Program-made: the position numbers and the translations under genes
Shown here: in pieces, positions 7,296 to 15,511 of the stretch
Numbering within the stretch: the stretch's first letter is position 1
Layout: each line of letters begins with the position of its first letter
The notes under the pieces: model-generated
Databases searched by the model: none
What the model saw: the letters and a program-made list of their open reading frames with translations, nothing else
What the model was told of the DNA's origin: nothing
From: Tolypothrix campylonemoides VB511288
GTDB lineage: Bacteria > Cyanobacteriota > Cyanobacteriia > Cyanobacteriales > Nostocaceae
Direction: 5' to 3'
Assembly: GCA_000828075.3 (NCBI GenBank)
Contig: JXCB02000001.1
Coordinates: 533,224-597,223, forward strand
Length of the DNA: 64,000 bases

Positions 7296-8870
7296 ATGTT
7301 TTTTAAGGTTAAGCCACTTGCTTTTATAAGAAATATTCTACAGCCACCACAAACTCGTCGCGTCCGTACCCCGACGCTGCTGCAAATCGAAGCAACTGAA
7401 TGCGGCGCTGCTGCCCTCGGAATTATTTTAGGCTATTACTCGCGCATTGTCCCTTTGGCTGAACTGCGGCGCGAGTGTGGCGTCTCGCGAGATGGAAGTA
7501 ACGCCTTTAATATAGTTAAAGCAGCGAGGAACTATGGCTTAAACGCCAAAGGTTTGAAAAAGTCCCTAGAAAGCCTCAACACCCTTGCTCCTCCTTACAT
7601 TGTCTTTTGGAATTTCAACCACTTTCTAGTGGTGGAAGGTTTTGGAGAAAACCGCGTCTACCTCAACGACCCCGCCACAGGACGCCGGACAGTTTCTCTC
7701 CAAGAGTTTGACCGTGCTTACACTGGCGTCACCTTGGTTATGGAGCCAGGACCAGACTTTCAAAGGGGTGGCAAAAAAAGTAACATTATTTCGGCATTAG
7801 CTCTGCGCTTGCAAAACTCGCGCAGTACTATTCTGTACTGTCTCCTGGCAGGGCTTTTACTGACAGTTCCTCGGTTGGCGGTGCCAGGTTTTACTCAGGT
7901 GTTTGTCGATGAAATTCTCGTTTCTGAGCGCTCTGATTGGATACGACCACTGGTGTTAGGAATGGTTCTCACCGGCGTGGCGAGGAGCTTTTTGGCGTGG
8001 TTGCGGCTTACCTACCTGCGGAAGCTGATGCTTAAGTTGTCGGTGACGATGTCGGGACAGTTTCTCTGGCATATTCTACGTTTACCAGTGGGGTTTTATG
8101 CTCAACGCTTCGCAGGTGAAATCAGCAGCCGGGTGCAACTTAACGACAAAGTTGCGGATGTCCTTTCAGGTCGGCTTGCCACCACGGTCATCGATGCGGT
8201 GATGATGGTCTTTTACTTTTTAATTATGCTCCAGTATGACCCTGTACTGACAAGCGTAGCCGTTGGTTTTGCCGCTATCAACTTTTTCGCCCTCCAGTGG
8301 TTATCGCGGACTCGTGTGGATGCCAACATGAAGCTGGCACAAGAATACGGTAAGGTTAATGGAGTGGCGATCGCCGGTATTCAAACGATAGAAACAATCA
8401 AAGCGAACGGGCTAGAGTCCGACTCATTTGCTAAATTCGCCGGGTACTATGCCAAAGCACTCAACGCCCAGCAGGAATTGGCTTTACAAACTCAAATTTT
8501 GACAATAATACCCACGCTTTTAACAGCATTAACCACCGCTTCTATCTTAGTTGTCGGCGGTTTTCGGGTGATGAATGGCAGCCTCAGTATAGGGATGCTG
8601 GTTGCCTACCAAAGTTTAACAGCCAGCTTCCTAGAGCCTGTCAACAGTCTAGTTAATTTCGGCAGTTTGTTGCAAGATTTAGAGGCTGACTTAAACCGCT
8701 TAGATGACGTACTGCAAAACACTGTTGATGCAGAAGCCTTACGGGGAGAGGGAGAGAGGGAGAGAGGGAGAGACGGAGGGAGGGAGAGACGGAGAGACGG
8801 AGGGAGGGAGAGAGGGAGAGAGGGAGAATTATCAATTACCAATATCTTTTCGGTTGCAGGGTTATGTTGA
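7296..8870 (+). CDS. NHLM bacteriocin ABC transporter, C39 peptidase and membrane part (frameshifted)
   Basis: First part of a peptidase-containing ABC exporter that cleaves the leader and exports the peptide. Residues 20-140 are a C39 peptidase with its residues in place: Q30, C36 (in ECGAAAL), H109 (in NFNHFLVV) and D125 (in LNDPA). The transmembrane domain with about six helices follows (about 175-460). In-frame translation then enters a GGGAGAGA-type repeat (8743-8827), reads out as Arg/Glu/Gly, and stops at 8870 before the ATPase domain, which lies in another frame at 8704-9576. A normal family member is about 710-730 residues in one frame. The peptidase half looks fully functional. Confidence 0.88.
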   Translation: MFFKVKPLAFIRNILQPPQTRRVRTPTLLQIEATECGAAALGIILGYYSRIVPLAELRRECGVSRDGSNAFNIVKAARNYGLNAKGLKKSLESLNTLAPPYIVFWNFNHFLVVEGFGENRVYLNDPATGRRTVSLQEFDRAYTGVTLVMEPGPDFQRGGKKSNIISALALRLQNSRSTILYCLLAGLLLTVPRLAVPGFTQVFVDEILVSERSDWIRPLVLGMVLTGVARSFLAWLRLTYLRKLMLKLSVTMSGQFLWHILRLPVGFYAQRFAGEISSRVQLNDKVADVLSGRLATTVIDAVMMVFYFLIMLQYDPVLTSVAVGFAAINFFALQWLSRTRVDANMKLAQEYGKVNGVAIAGIQTIETIKANGLESDSFAKFAGYYAKALNAQQELALQTQILTIIPTLLTALTTASILVVGGFRVMNGSLSIGMLVAYQSLTASFLEPVNSLVNFGSLLQDLEADLNRLDDVLQNTVDAEALRGEGERERGRDGGRERRRDGGRERGREGELSITNIFSVAGLC

Positions 8871-9576
8871 GTTGCGGAATATAACTTTTGGCTATAGCCA
8901 TGTGAACAACCCTTTGATTGAGAACTTTAGCTTAATTTTGAAGCCGGGACAACGAGTGGCGATCGTAGGGGGGAGTGGTTCTGGTAAGTCTACAATTGCT
9001 AAGCTTGTTTGCGGTCTTTACGAACCTTGGTCTGGGGAAATTTACTTTGATGGCGTACCTAGAACCCAGATTCCTCGCTCTGTTTTGGCGAATTCTTTGG
9101 CAATGGTAGAACAGGATATTTTTCTATTTGCTGGAACCATTCGAGAAAATCTTACCCTATGGGATTCGACAGTATCACAAACTGACTTAGTCCGGGCTTG
9201 CTCTGATGCAGTTATTCACGATTTGATTGAATCTATGCCTGGGGGATATGATGCCAAACTAATTGAAGGGGGAATGAACATCAGTGGCGGACAGCGCCAG
9301 CGCTTAGAAATTGCTCGCGCTTTGGTCAGGAATCCCCAAGTTTTGCTCATGGATGAAGCAACTTCTGCGCTGGATGCTCAAACAGAACTGATAATTGATA
9401 GGAATTTGCGGCGACGCGGTTGCTCTTGTATTGTGGTAGCACACCGACTCAGCACTATTCGCGATTGCGATGAAATTATTGTATTGGAGCAAGGGAAGGT
9501 GGTGCAACGAGGCACTCATGAGGAGTTGTGGCACTCAGGAGGGAAATACGCTAGCTTGCTGCGTACTGAAGGTTGA
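8704..9576 (+). CDS. NHLM bacteriocin ABC transporter, ATPase part (frameshifted)
   Basis: Second part of the same transporter in the next reading frame. After a repeat-encoded Arg/Glu/Gly stretch it continues [15 protein letters not shown] into a full nucleotide-binding domain: Walker [11 protein letters not shown]-loop in VEQDIF, signature ISGGQRQR, Walker [13 protein letters not shown] and H-loop AHRLSTI. All ATPase motifs are intact, so the only visible defect is the frame. The ATG at 8704 is unlikely to be a natural start; the domain would be made as a fusion if the repeat slips by the right number of bases during replication or translation. Confidence 0.85.
   Translation: MTYCKTLLMQKPYGERERGREGETEGGRDGETEGGREGERENYQLPISFRLQGYVELRNITFGYSHVNNPLIENFSLILKPGQRVAIVGGSGSGKSTIAKLVCGLYEPWSGEIYFDGVPRTQIPRSVLANSLAMVEQDIFLFAGTIRENLTLWDSTVSQTDLVRACSDAVIHDLIESMPGGYDAKLIEGGMNISGGQRQRLEIARALVRNPQVLLMDEATSALDAQTELIIDRNLRRRGCSCIVVAHRLSTIRDCDEIIVLEQGKVVQRGTHEELWHSGGKYASLLRTEG
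8743..8827 (+). repeat. GGGAGAGA-type tandem repeat inside transporter gene
   Basis: An 85-base purine tract built of GGGAGAGA (8-base unit) and GGGAGAGAC/GGAGGGA variants in the linker between membrane and ATPase domains. The unit is not a multiple of three, so gain or loss of a unit changes frame. All frames through it are free of stops, which lets a slip be tolerated. Confidence 0.8.
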
Positions 9577-9740
9577 AGCAATACTAGCCCAACAGCTCTT
9601 CTGGATCGATGCCTCTAGCACGTTTTTACAAATCCTGCACGGACTGCTATATATGAAATGTATTACGATTACCTTACTGTATTGACTTAGAAATTTAAAG
9701 AGGGGTTGCAAAGGAAGGGGTAATCTTGCTCACGCACAAG

Positions 9741-10064
9741 TCATAAGCAAAATTGGGTGCGCCGCTGGTGGTTATCTGCCACAATTGCTTGCAGGCGGGA
9801 CAGCGACTGGTTTTGTCGGGGAGGATAAGCGGGAACGGCAATAACTCCAGCGTACAAACACCCGAAAAAGGCGGCGATGAACTCTAAAGAAGGCTGGTAA
9901 ATCAGCAGCGCCCGCTTTCCCCTTGCATCCATACTTTGCAAATAGGATGCGATCGCTCCAGAGAGCAAATCCAATTCTCGATAAGTTAAACTAAATAAGT
10001 ATTGAAACAGAACGCGATCGCTGTAGCCGTAGAAGGTTAGCTTGAACAAAAAGAAGCCCCACAT
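9741..10064 (-). pseudogene. Fatty-acyl-AMP ligase (FAAL) N-terminal remnant
   Basis: The minus strand encodes a recognisable N-terminal piece of a FAAL-type adenylation enzyme: LTYRELDLLSGAIASYLQ, then RALLIYQPSLEFIAAFFG and CLYAGVIAVPAYPPRQNQSL. Only about 85 of the usual 550-600 residues remain; there is no adenylation core (no A3, A5 or A8 motifs) and both ends are abrupt. FAALs load fatty acids onto NRPS/PKS lines, so this is debris of a lipopeptide-type locus. A shorter, diverged piece of the same region lies at 17828-17863. Confidence 0.75.
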
Positions 10065-10075
10065 CCGACCTGAAA

Positions 10076-10213
10076 GGTGGTCACAAGGTCAAAAAGCCGC
10101 TATCTCAAAGAATGCACAATTGCCCTGTATGTCATGCGAGTTTGTGTAGAGACTTAAACGCGGCTATTAACATCAAGAACCGTGGGGCACACGGTCTTAA
10201 AGCTGCTATATAA
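10076..10213 (+). pseudogene. TnpB C-terminal remnant
   Basis: The plus strand reads GGHKVKKPLSQRMHNCPVCH then ASLCRDLNAAINI, the second half of the zinc ribbon and the RuvC III aspartate (RDLNAA) of an IS200/IS605 TnpB, closing with a stop at 10211-10213. It is oriented opposite to the complete tnpB next to it and differs in sequence, so it is a relic of another element. Confidence 0.75.
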
Positions 10214-10284
10214 AACCTAGACAATCCTAGACTTTATTTCCTACTTCATGGGGAGCATGGGAGCGGTTATCCCTCAGTAGGCTT

Positions 10285-11409
10285 TCACGCCAAAGCCCTG
10301 CGCGATACGCCAGGTGCTTCAACGCGGGGAACCCGCGCAACGCACTGGCTCAAATTGATCGCCGCATTTAAGTCTCTGTCGATGGAGCTACCACAACTTT
10401 CGCAGTCAAATATGCGCTCGGACAAAGACAATTTATCTTTCTTGTGTCCACAACAGTTACACCTTTTGCTGGATGGGTACCACTGTGAGGCGACAATTAA
10501 TTGACTACCAAACTTTTTACACTTGTATTCCAACTGTCGCCGGAACTCGTAAAAACCACAGTCAGCTATCGCTTGCGCTAACTTGTCATTCTTAAGCATC
10601 CCCGACACGTTTAAATCTTCAACCACTATAATCGCGTGGTTTTTGCATAAGTAGTTGGTGATTTTGTGCAGCGTGTCTTTACGGATGTTGGCTACCCTTG
10701 CATGATGTTTGGCTAGCTTAATCTTTGATTTATGCTTGTTTTTGCTTCCATTAACCTTGCGGCTATGGAAGCGTGATAATCTTTGCAGCTTCCGTAATTG
10801 CTTTTTGTATGTTTTGGGATTCTCAAACGTCTTTCCAGTACTGAGGGTCGCTAAGGACTTGACGCCTAAATCCACCCCTACAACGTCCACAGACTTAACG
10901 GAAGGCTCACATGGTATTTCGTAGGCGAAAGCAATAAACCAATCATCCGCCGTCCGAGAAATGGTGATGCTTTTAGTAGTGGTGTGGGGTAATCCCTCGT
11001 AAGTCTTCACCCATCCAATCGTAGGCAGCTTAATGCTTGTCCCACCAATTGGTATAGGCTTTCCTCCGTTATCAATGGTGAAGGAGTCATGTCTTCCCTT
11101 CTTTTTGAAGCTAGGACGCTCACTCCTGTTCTTAAAGAAGTTCTCAAAAGCGGAACCTAAGTGGTCGAAAGCATATTGGGTAATCTTCTGACAAATACCC
11201 TTCTGTTTAATCCACGGAAGCTCAGTCTTGACGTGGTTGTTAAAGAACTTTTTCAATAGGTACTTGTTTGGCTTTAATCCATCCTTATATAACTCATTCC
11301 AAGTCGCCAGCCCCCAATTATAGGTAAACCGGGAAATCCCCGCGTGTTTAGCCATAACCTCTTTTTGAGTGGCGGTTAGTTTGAGCTTGGTTTTGATGGA
11401 CAAAAGCAT
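10285..11409 (-). CDS. tnpB: TnpB, RNA-guided nuclease of IS200/IS605 family
   Basis: 374 residues from the ATG at 11409 (MLLSIKTKLKLTATQKEVM); a longer reading to 11475 is possible but crosses the palindrome that is probably its operator. The helix-turn-helix-like N-terminus is followed by a RuvC nuclease split in three: DLGVKSLATLS (Asp), VVEDLNVSGM (Glu) and DRDLNAAINL (Asp). The zinc ribbon CNCCGHKK...CESCG lies between the second and third. All catalytic residues are present, so it is likely active. In this family the guide (omega) RNA usually overlaps the 3-prime end and element right end, here about 10215-10400. Confidence 0.9.
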   Translation of the reverse strand: MLLSIKTKLKLTATQKEVMAKHAGISRFTYNWGLATWNELYKDGLKPNKYLLKKFFNNHVKTELPWIKQKGICQKITQYAFDHLGSAFENFFKNRSERPSFKKKGRHDSFTIDNGGKPIPIGGTSIKLPTIGWVKTYEGLPHTTTKSITISRTADDWFIAFAYEIPCEPSVKSVDVVGVDLGVKSLATLSTGKTFENPKTYKKQLRKLQRLSRFHSRKVNGSKNKHKSKIKLAKHHARVANIRKDTLHKITNYLCKNHAIIVVEDLNVSGMLKNDKLAQAIADCGFYEFRRQLEYKCKKFGSQLIVASQWYPSSKRCNCCGHKKDKLSLSERIFDCESCGSSIDRDLNAAINLSQCVARVPRVEAPGVSRRALA

Positions 11410-11433
11410 TGATCGACCCTCAATGTTGTTTAT

Positions 11434-11455
11434 AATATCTAGTATACCAGATATT
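11434..11455. promoter_or_regulatory. Palindrome between tnpB and small gene
   Basis: A 22-base near-perfect palindrome (arms AATATCT and AGATATT around GTATAC) midway between the divergent starts at 11409 and 11469. Its place in a shared promoter suggests an operator for the small protein encoded next to it. Confidence 0.5.
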
Positions 11456-11468
11456 TTTTGGAATTCGT

Positions 11469-11633
11469 ATGTCAAAGATAAAGTTTAAGCCCGACAATGA
11501 GACAGCATATGATAAGGTACCTGTACAGTTTAAGGTGATGCCCGGAGTTAGGGAGAAGCTAAAAGCCGTCCCCAATTGGCAAGAACGGCTAAGGGAGTGC
11601 GTGAATCAATTAATAGCTGAGAACGAGCAGTAA
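11469..11633 (+). CDS. Small divergent protein of the tnpB element
   Basis: 54 residues, starting MSKIKFKPDNETAYDKVPVQ and continuing FKVMPGVREKLKAVPNWQER, then LRECVNQLIAENEQ. It reads like a small DNA-binding or antitoxin-like protein: a beta-strand-like V-Q-F-K-V segment followed by two helices, as in ribbon-helix-helix folds; this fold assignment is inference. It is divergent from tnpB, and a 22-base palindrome occupies the gap. It most likely controls tnpB expression. Confidence 0.6.
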   Translation: MSKIKFKPDNETAYDKVPVQFKVMPGVREKLKAVPNWQERLRECVNQLIAENEQ

Positions 11634-11805
11634 ATCTGTCTAGGTTTGTCGATTTTTGTTAGATTTTGTCTAAGAATCAGCTACCTAGTAGATAGCTCAG
11701 TCAATGTCCTCATAGAGGAGTCGCTCTTGAGCCCACACTCACCCGGAGGGGAGTGTGTGGAGTATGTCACGTAGTTTTGCATAACCTTGGTATTGTAATA
11801 GATAT

Positions 11806-14580
11806 ATGGAAGTCCTGTATCGCCTGAAAGCAAATGAACGACTACTGCTAGATGACCCAGAATTAGTATGGATCGTGCAGACTGGCTCCGCCGCAGTGTT
11901 TGCCACAAAAGTCTCCTCGGAGATGCCAGAGGGCGATGATCCCAAAGGGATGGGAGAAAAGGGCGATACGCTTTGCGTCAAGCCAAGGGCTTATCGCCTC
12001 ACAGAAGTGGCGGCAAACGAGCATCGCCATTATCTATTCAGTGTAGGTGCTCATCTAGCGTTGTTTGGTGCAGCAACTAATAATCCAGAATCCTTGAGTT
12101 TAGTAGCAGTAGCAATCGAGGCAACAGAATTATCCCAAATTTCCATTGCAGATTTGGTGAGGCTAGTGGCGACGGATTCAGCAGAAGCGATTGTCCTTTT
12201 ACGGGGTTGGGTAAATCATTTAAATGAGATATTCACGACGAAACCCACACCAGCAAATTTTGAGCGCTACTTATCATTAATAAAGTCAGAAAAAATAAAG
12301 TCAGAAAATGCTGCCCAACTGCCAAACATTTTAGCTGATTTACATTCTGAATTGTTCGACTGTTTAAAGAAGCTCCAACAGCAGGAAACAGAGACAGCCT
12401 TTCGCCAATTTCAACAACGAGAGCAACTCAATCGTCAAGTAGTCAATTCTGCACTCTCTAAATTAGCTTCTGTGTTGCAACCGCAGCAAGAAACTGCATT
12501 TTTTGAGCAAGGAACGCCGCTGCTGGTGGCGGCGGGAGCAGTAGGACGAGCGATGGGGATAACGATTAGCCCGCCAGCCCAGTCAGATAACCTTAGTCGA
12601 GTTAAAGATCCAGTAGAGGCTATTGCTCGCTCCTCGCAGATTCGCACCCGTCGCGTAGTGCTAGAGGATGGCTGGTGGCTTCATGAGTATGGTCCGCTGT
12701 TGGCTTATAACCAACAAGAAAACCGTCCGGTGGCTTTATTGCCAGCAAGCAGGCGTTATGTTTTATTTGACCCATATGCACAAAGTCGCACAATTGTCAA
12801 TTCTGCAGTAGCAGCAACGCTAGCACCGCAAGCATACCAGTTTTATCGACCTTTACCCAATGTTGTCAAAAATGTCATTGCGTTGTTTCAGTTTGGCATT
12901 AAGGGTTATGAAAAAGACATTGGGCTAGTGTTAGTCGCTGGAATTGTTGGCTCGGTACTGGGTATGGTGGTGCCCCAGGCAACAGCGCTTTTGGTAGATA
13001 ATGCGATTCCAGATAGTGATAAGAGCTTGTTATGGCAAATAGGGTTCTTGCTGTTTGCACTTCTTGTGGGAAAGACAGCGCTTGCCATGTCCCAAGGGAT
13101 TATTTCGCTGCGGGTGGAAAACACTGCTTCCGGCGCGTTGCAGCCTGCAATTTGGGACCGACTGCTGAGATTAAGTCCAGCATTTTTTCGCGACTATTCT
13201 TCTGGCGACTTGGTAAACCGCACCTTGTCAGTGAACCAGATTCGTCAAAAACTGTCTGGAGGAACGCAACGCACCTTATTGAGCGCACTGTTTGCTCTCC
13301 TGAACTTGGTACTGATGTTTGTTTACAGTTGGCAACTCGCTTTAGTGGGGGTGGGTATAGCCCTGGTAACAACTGTTGTCACTACTGTTGCTAGCTTACT
13401 GGTAATACGTCAGTTGCGACAGCAGCAAGAACTAGATGGCGAGATTAATGGGCTAACGGTACAACTGATTAACGGCGTAGCCAAGCTGCGGGTGGCGCAA
13501 GCAGAAGAACGGGCGTTTGCAGCTTGGGCGGAGCAGTACAGCAAGCGTTCCAGGCTCAAGGCTAGTTTCCAACTCATTAGAGACAACGTTTCTGTATTTA
13601 ACGAGGTACTCTCCTTAGTCACTTCGGCGCTGTTGTTTTGGTTTGCGACTGAGTCTATTGCGATGCAAGAGACAGGGGGGCTGACGGTGGGTACGTTTTT
13701 GGCTTTTAATGCTGCATTGGGCATTTTTATTGGAGGGGTGAGCGACCTGAGCAATACTTTGACTGATATTTTGGCAATTGTGCCCTTGTGGGAGCGGGCA
13801 AAGCCGATTTTGCATACAGAACCGGAGTATGACCCTACCAAAGCAAACCCCGGTTCCTTGATGGGTCGAGTAGCATTAGACCATGTTACCTTTCGCTATC
13901 ATGACGATGGGTTGCCAATTCTCAATGATGTTAGTCTCCATGCAGAACCAGGGGAATTTGTCGCGATAGTGGGACCTTCCGGAAGTGGGAAGTCAACAAT
14001 ATTGAGGTTGTTGTTGGGGTTTGAGACTCCAGAGTCAGGAACGGTGTACTACGATAACTTTGACTTGGCTCAATTGAATCTTGAAGCTGTGCGAAGACAG
14101 TTGGGGGTTGTGCTGCAAAATGGTCGAATTGGCACTGGCTCAATTTTTGAGAATATCACCGCTGGAGCGTTGGTGTCCCACGAGCAAGCTTTGGAGGCGG
14201 CGCAAATGGCAGGTTTCGCTGATGATATTGCGCTTTTTCCGATGGGGATGCACACAGTTATCAGTGAAGGCGGTAGCAATCTTTCTGGGGGACAGAGGCA
14301 GCGATTATTGATTGCGAGGGCGCTTGTCAATAAGCCGAAAATAATCTTAATGGATGAGGCAACGAGTTCTTTGGATAACCGCACGCAAGCGATCGTTACT
14401 GAAAGTTTAGATCAATTGAATGCAACTCGGATAGCGATCGCCCACCGCCTCAGCACAATTCGCAATGCTGACCGAATTTATGTGCTTGAAGCAGGGCGTG
14501 TGGTACAGGTGGGTAGTTTCGCAGAACTGGTGAAGCAACAGGGGCTATTTGCTCAACTGGTAGCCAGACAAATGGAGTAA
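11806..14580 (+). CDS. NHLM bacteriocin system ABC transporter, second subunit
   Basis: 924 residues. Second ABC exporter typical of NHLM/NHLP loci. The N-terminal third (about 1-360) has no peptidase and includes the segment LLLDDPELVWIVQTGSAAVF usual near the start of this family. Membrane helices span about 380-640. The ATPase domain is complete: Walker A GPSGSGKST near 724, signature LSGGQRQR near 826, Walker B IILMDEATSSLD near 845, and AHRLSTI. No strong ribosome site precedes the ATG at 11806. Its 3-prime end recurs as relics at 4878, 6005 and 17883. It should work with the HlyD-like adaptor and the C39 transporter. Confidence 0.88.
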   Translation: MEVLYRLKANERLLLDDPELVWIVQTGSAAVFATKVSSEMPEGDDPKGMGEKGDTLCVKPRAYRLTEVAANEHRHYLFSVGAHLALFGAATNNPESLSLVAVAIEATELSQISIADLVRLVATDSAEAIVLLRGWVNHLNEIFTTKPTPANFERYLSLIKSEKIKSENAAQLPNILADLHSELFDCLKKLQQQETETAFRQFQQREQLNRQVVNSALSKLASVLQPQQETAFFEQGTPLLVAAGAVGRAMGITISPPAQSDNLSRVKDPVEAIARSSQIRTRRVVLEDGWWLHEYGPLLAYNQQENRPVALLPASRRYVLFDPYAQSRTIVNSAVAATLAPQAYQFYRPLPNVVKNVIALFQFGIKGYEKDIGLVLVAGIVGSVLGMVVPQATALLVDNAIPDSDKSLLWQIGFLLFALLVGKTALAMSQGIISLRVENTASGALQPAIWDRLLRLSPAFFRDYSSGDLVNRTLSVNQIRQKLSGGTQRTLLSALFALLNLVLMFVYSWQLALVGVGIALVTTVVTTVASLLVIRQLRQQQELDGEINGLTVQLINGVAKLRVAQAEERAFAAWAEQYSKRSRLKASFQLIRDNVSVFNEVLSLVTSALLFWFATESIAMQETGGLTVGTFLAFNAALGIFIGGVSDLSNTLTDILAIVPLWERAKPILHTEPEYDPTKANPGSLMGRVALDHVTFRYHDDGLPILNDVSLHAEPGEFVAIVGPSGSGKSTILRLLLGFETPESGTVYYDNFDLAQLNLEAVRRQLGVVLQNGRIGTGSIFENITAGALVSHEQALEAAQMAGFADDIALFPMGMHTVISEGGSNLSGGQRQRLLIARALVNKPKIILMDEATSSLDNRTQAIVTESLDQLNATRIAIAHRLSTIRNADRIYVLEAGRVVQVGSFAELVKQQGLFAQLVARQME

Positions 14581-14796
14581 CTTGTTAGTTGAAATCGCTA
14601 TAGCAATCCTAAATGATATCATGTCCGGGTGAACAGTTATAAAAAACGAAGAACCTCACCCGCCTACGGCACCCTCTCCTTAATAAGGAGAGGGTTGGGC
14701 GTAGTTCGGAGGAATTATAAGTAATTAAGCGGACTTGATATGATTGGTGAAAAACAAGATCCCCGACTTCTCTAAGAAGTCGGGGATCTGAAGGCT
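14581..14796. repeat. Intergenic stretch with foldback repeats
   Basis: Holds a dispersed CTCTCCTTAATAAGGAGAG foldback (14670-14688) and a hairpin at 14757-14789 whose arms are AGATCCCCGACTTCT and AGAAGTCGGGGATCT. The second belongs to a family also present at 50116-50168 and 62652-62685. No gene seen. Confidence 0.65.
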
Positions 14797-14850
14797 AATC
14801 AATATTCAAACCTTGAAAACTGCGACAAGATAGCGATTATCCGCCCAAAG
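14797..14850 (-). pseudogene. Remnant of HopA1-like gene 3-prime end
   Basis: Nearly identical to 15567-15618 inside the intact HopA1-like gene (shared exactly: GCGACAAGATAGCGATTATC), on the same strand. It lies beyond precursor 3, so the order HopA1 - precursor - HopA1 tail points to a tandem duplication followed by loss of most of one copy. Confidence 0.7.
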
Positions 14851-14880
14851 CCGCTGTACCGAGACATAAACCAAAAGCAA

Positions 14881-14921
14881 CACCAGCCAGCCTTACTGGG
14901 AAAGTAAGCTGCTGGCTGGTG
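14881..14921. repeat. Hairpin downstream of precursor 3
   Basis: Arms CACCAGCCAGC and GCTGGCTGGTG with an inner stem CTTACT/AGTAAG. The inner part CTTACTGGGAAAGTAAG matches the hairpin of precursor 1 (CTTACAGGGTAATTAAG) at 14 of 17 positions. It lies 149 bases beyond the stop of precursor 3. Confidence 0.65.
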
Positions 14922-15069
14922 ATAAAATTATTCGGATGCAAGGTAGACACAAATGTTTATCGGGTCAATTGACACTCTAGGAGCAGTGCCAGGTATTGAT
15001 ACGCCTCCGAGCGGTGTGTTTTTGATGCACGTTATGGTATGAGAGGGTTATTTGGTAATCAAGCCCTCC

Positions 15070-15285
15070 TTACTGGATAATTTCAGCCCCATCGGATCGA
15101 ACGTTTCCCACCACTGAAATTTCTGCATCCACTCTCCCGACTTTTACTTCAACTCCCCCGGCTATTGTCTTTAATTCCTCATCTGCGAGTGAGTCTGACA
15201 ATTCCCAATTTCCAAAAAGTTCGAGTCCCTTAGAGGCTTCAGTTGTATTGGTTACTGCTTTTTGTTGGTTCATTTTGTTAAACAT
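15070..15285 (-). CDS. RiPP precursor peptide 3 (double-glycine leader)
   Basis: 71 residues. Leader with ELFGNWELSDSLADEELKTI ending in AGG, then a core of about 28 residues, VEVKVGRVDAEISVV followed by GNVRSDGAEIIQ, with two serines, no threonine and no cysteine. The leader is unrelated in detail to precursors 1 and 2 but has the same logic: acidic region, hydrophobic anchor, GG cleavage site. The start at 15285 is supported by AGGA five to eight bases upstream; an internal ATG at 15273 is an alternative. It lies 226 bases downstream of the HopA1-like gene on the same strand and is the precursor most closely tied to the modification enzymes. Confidence 0.78.
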   Translation of the reverse strand: MFNKMNQQKAVTNTTEASKGLELFGNWELSDSLADEELKTIAGGVEVKVGRVDAEISVVGNVRSDGAEIIQ

Positions 15286-15376
15286 AACGTTCCTGTGTTT
15301 TGTGAATGTTAAATAGTTGTTATCTCGCTAATTTATACCATTACAACTTGATGAGCAATACGTTTTTTTAAATGTC

Positions 15377-15436
15377 TTACTTTTCCTACTTTTCCTACTT
15401 TTCCTACTTTTCCTACTTTTCTTACTTTCTCTACTT
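15377..15436. repeat. Nine-base tandem array upstream of precursor 3
   Basis: About six units of TACTTTTCC, the last ones degenerate, between the HopA1-like gene and precursor 3. It lies in the likely promoter or leader region of precursor 3, where copy number changes could alter expression. Confidence 0.8.
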
Positions 15437-15511
15437 TGATTAGTCAAAAATTTTACTTCAATAACACTTTTTTATTCCCAAACACTCTTTAAGAACTTTC
15501 AAGTACAATTA

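Larger units (their letters stand above)
10214..11700 (-). mobile_element. IS200/IS605-like element carrying tnpB only
   Basis: Approximate limits. Contains tnpB on the minus strand and a divergent small gene, with no tnpA transposase, so it would depend on a TnpA elsewhere. GTCTAGG-like sequences lie at both sides (11639-11645 and, inverted, near 10228-10234) and may belong to its ends, but I cannot fix the exact boundaries. It separates the FAAL remnant from the second ABC transporter gene. Confidence 0.5.
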
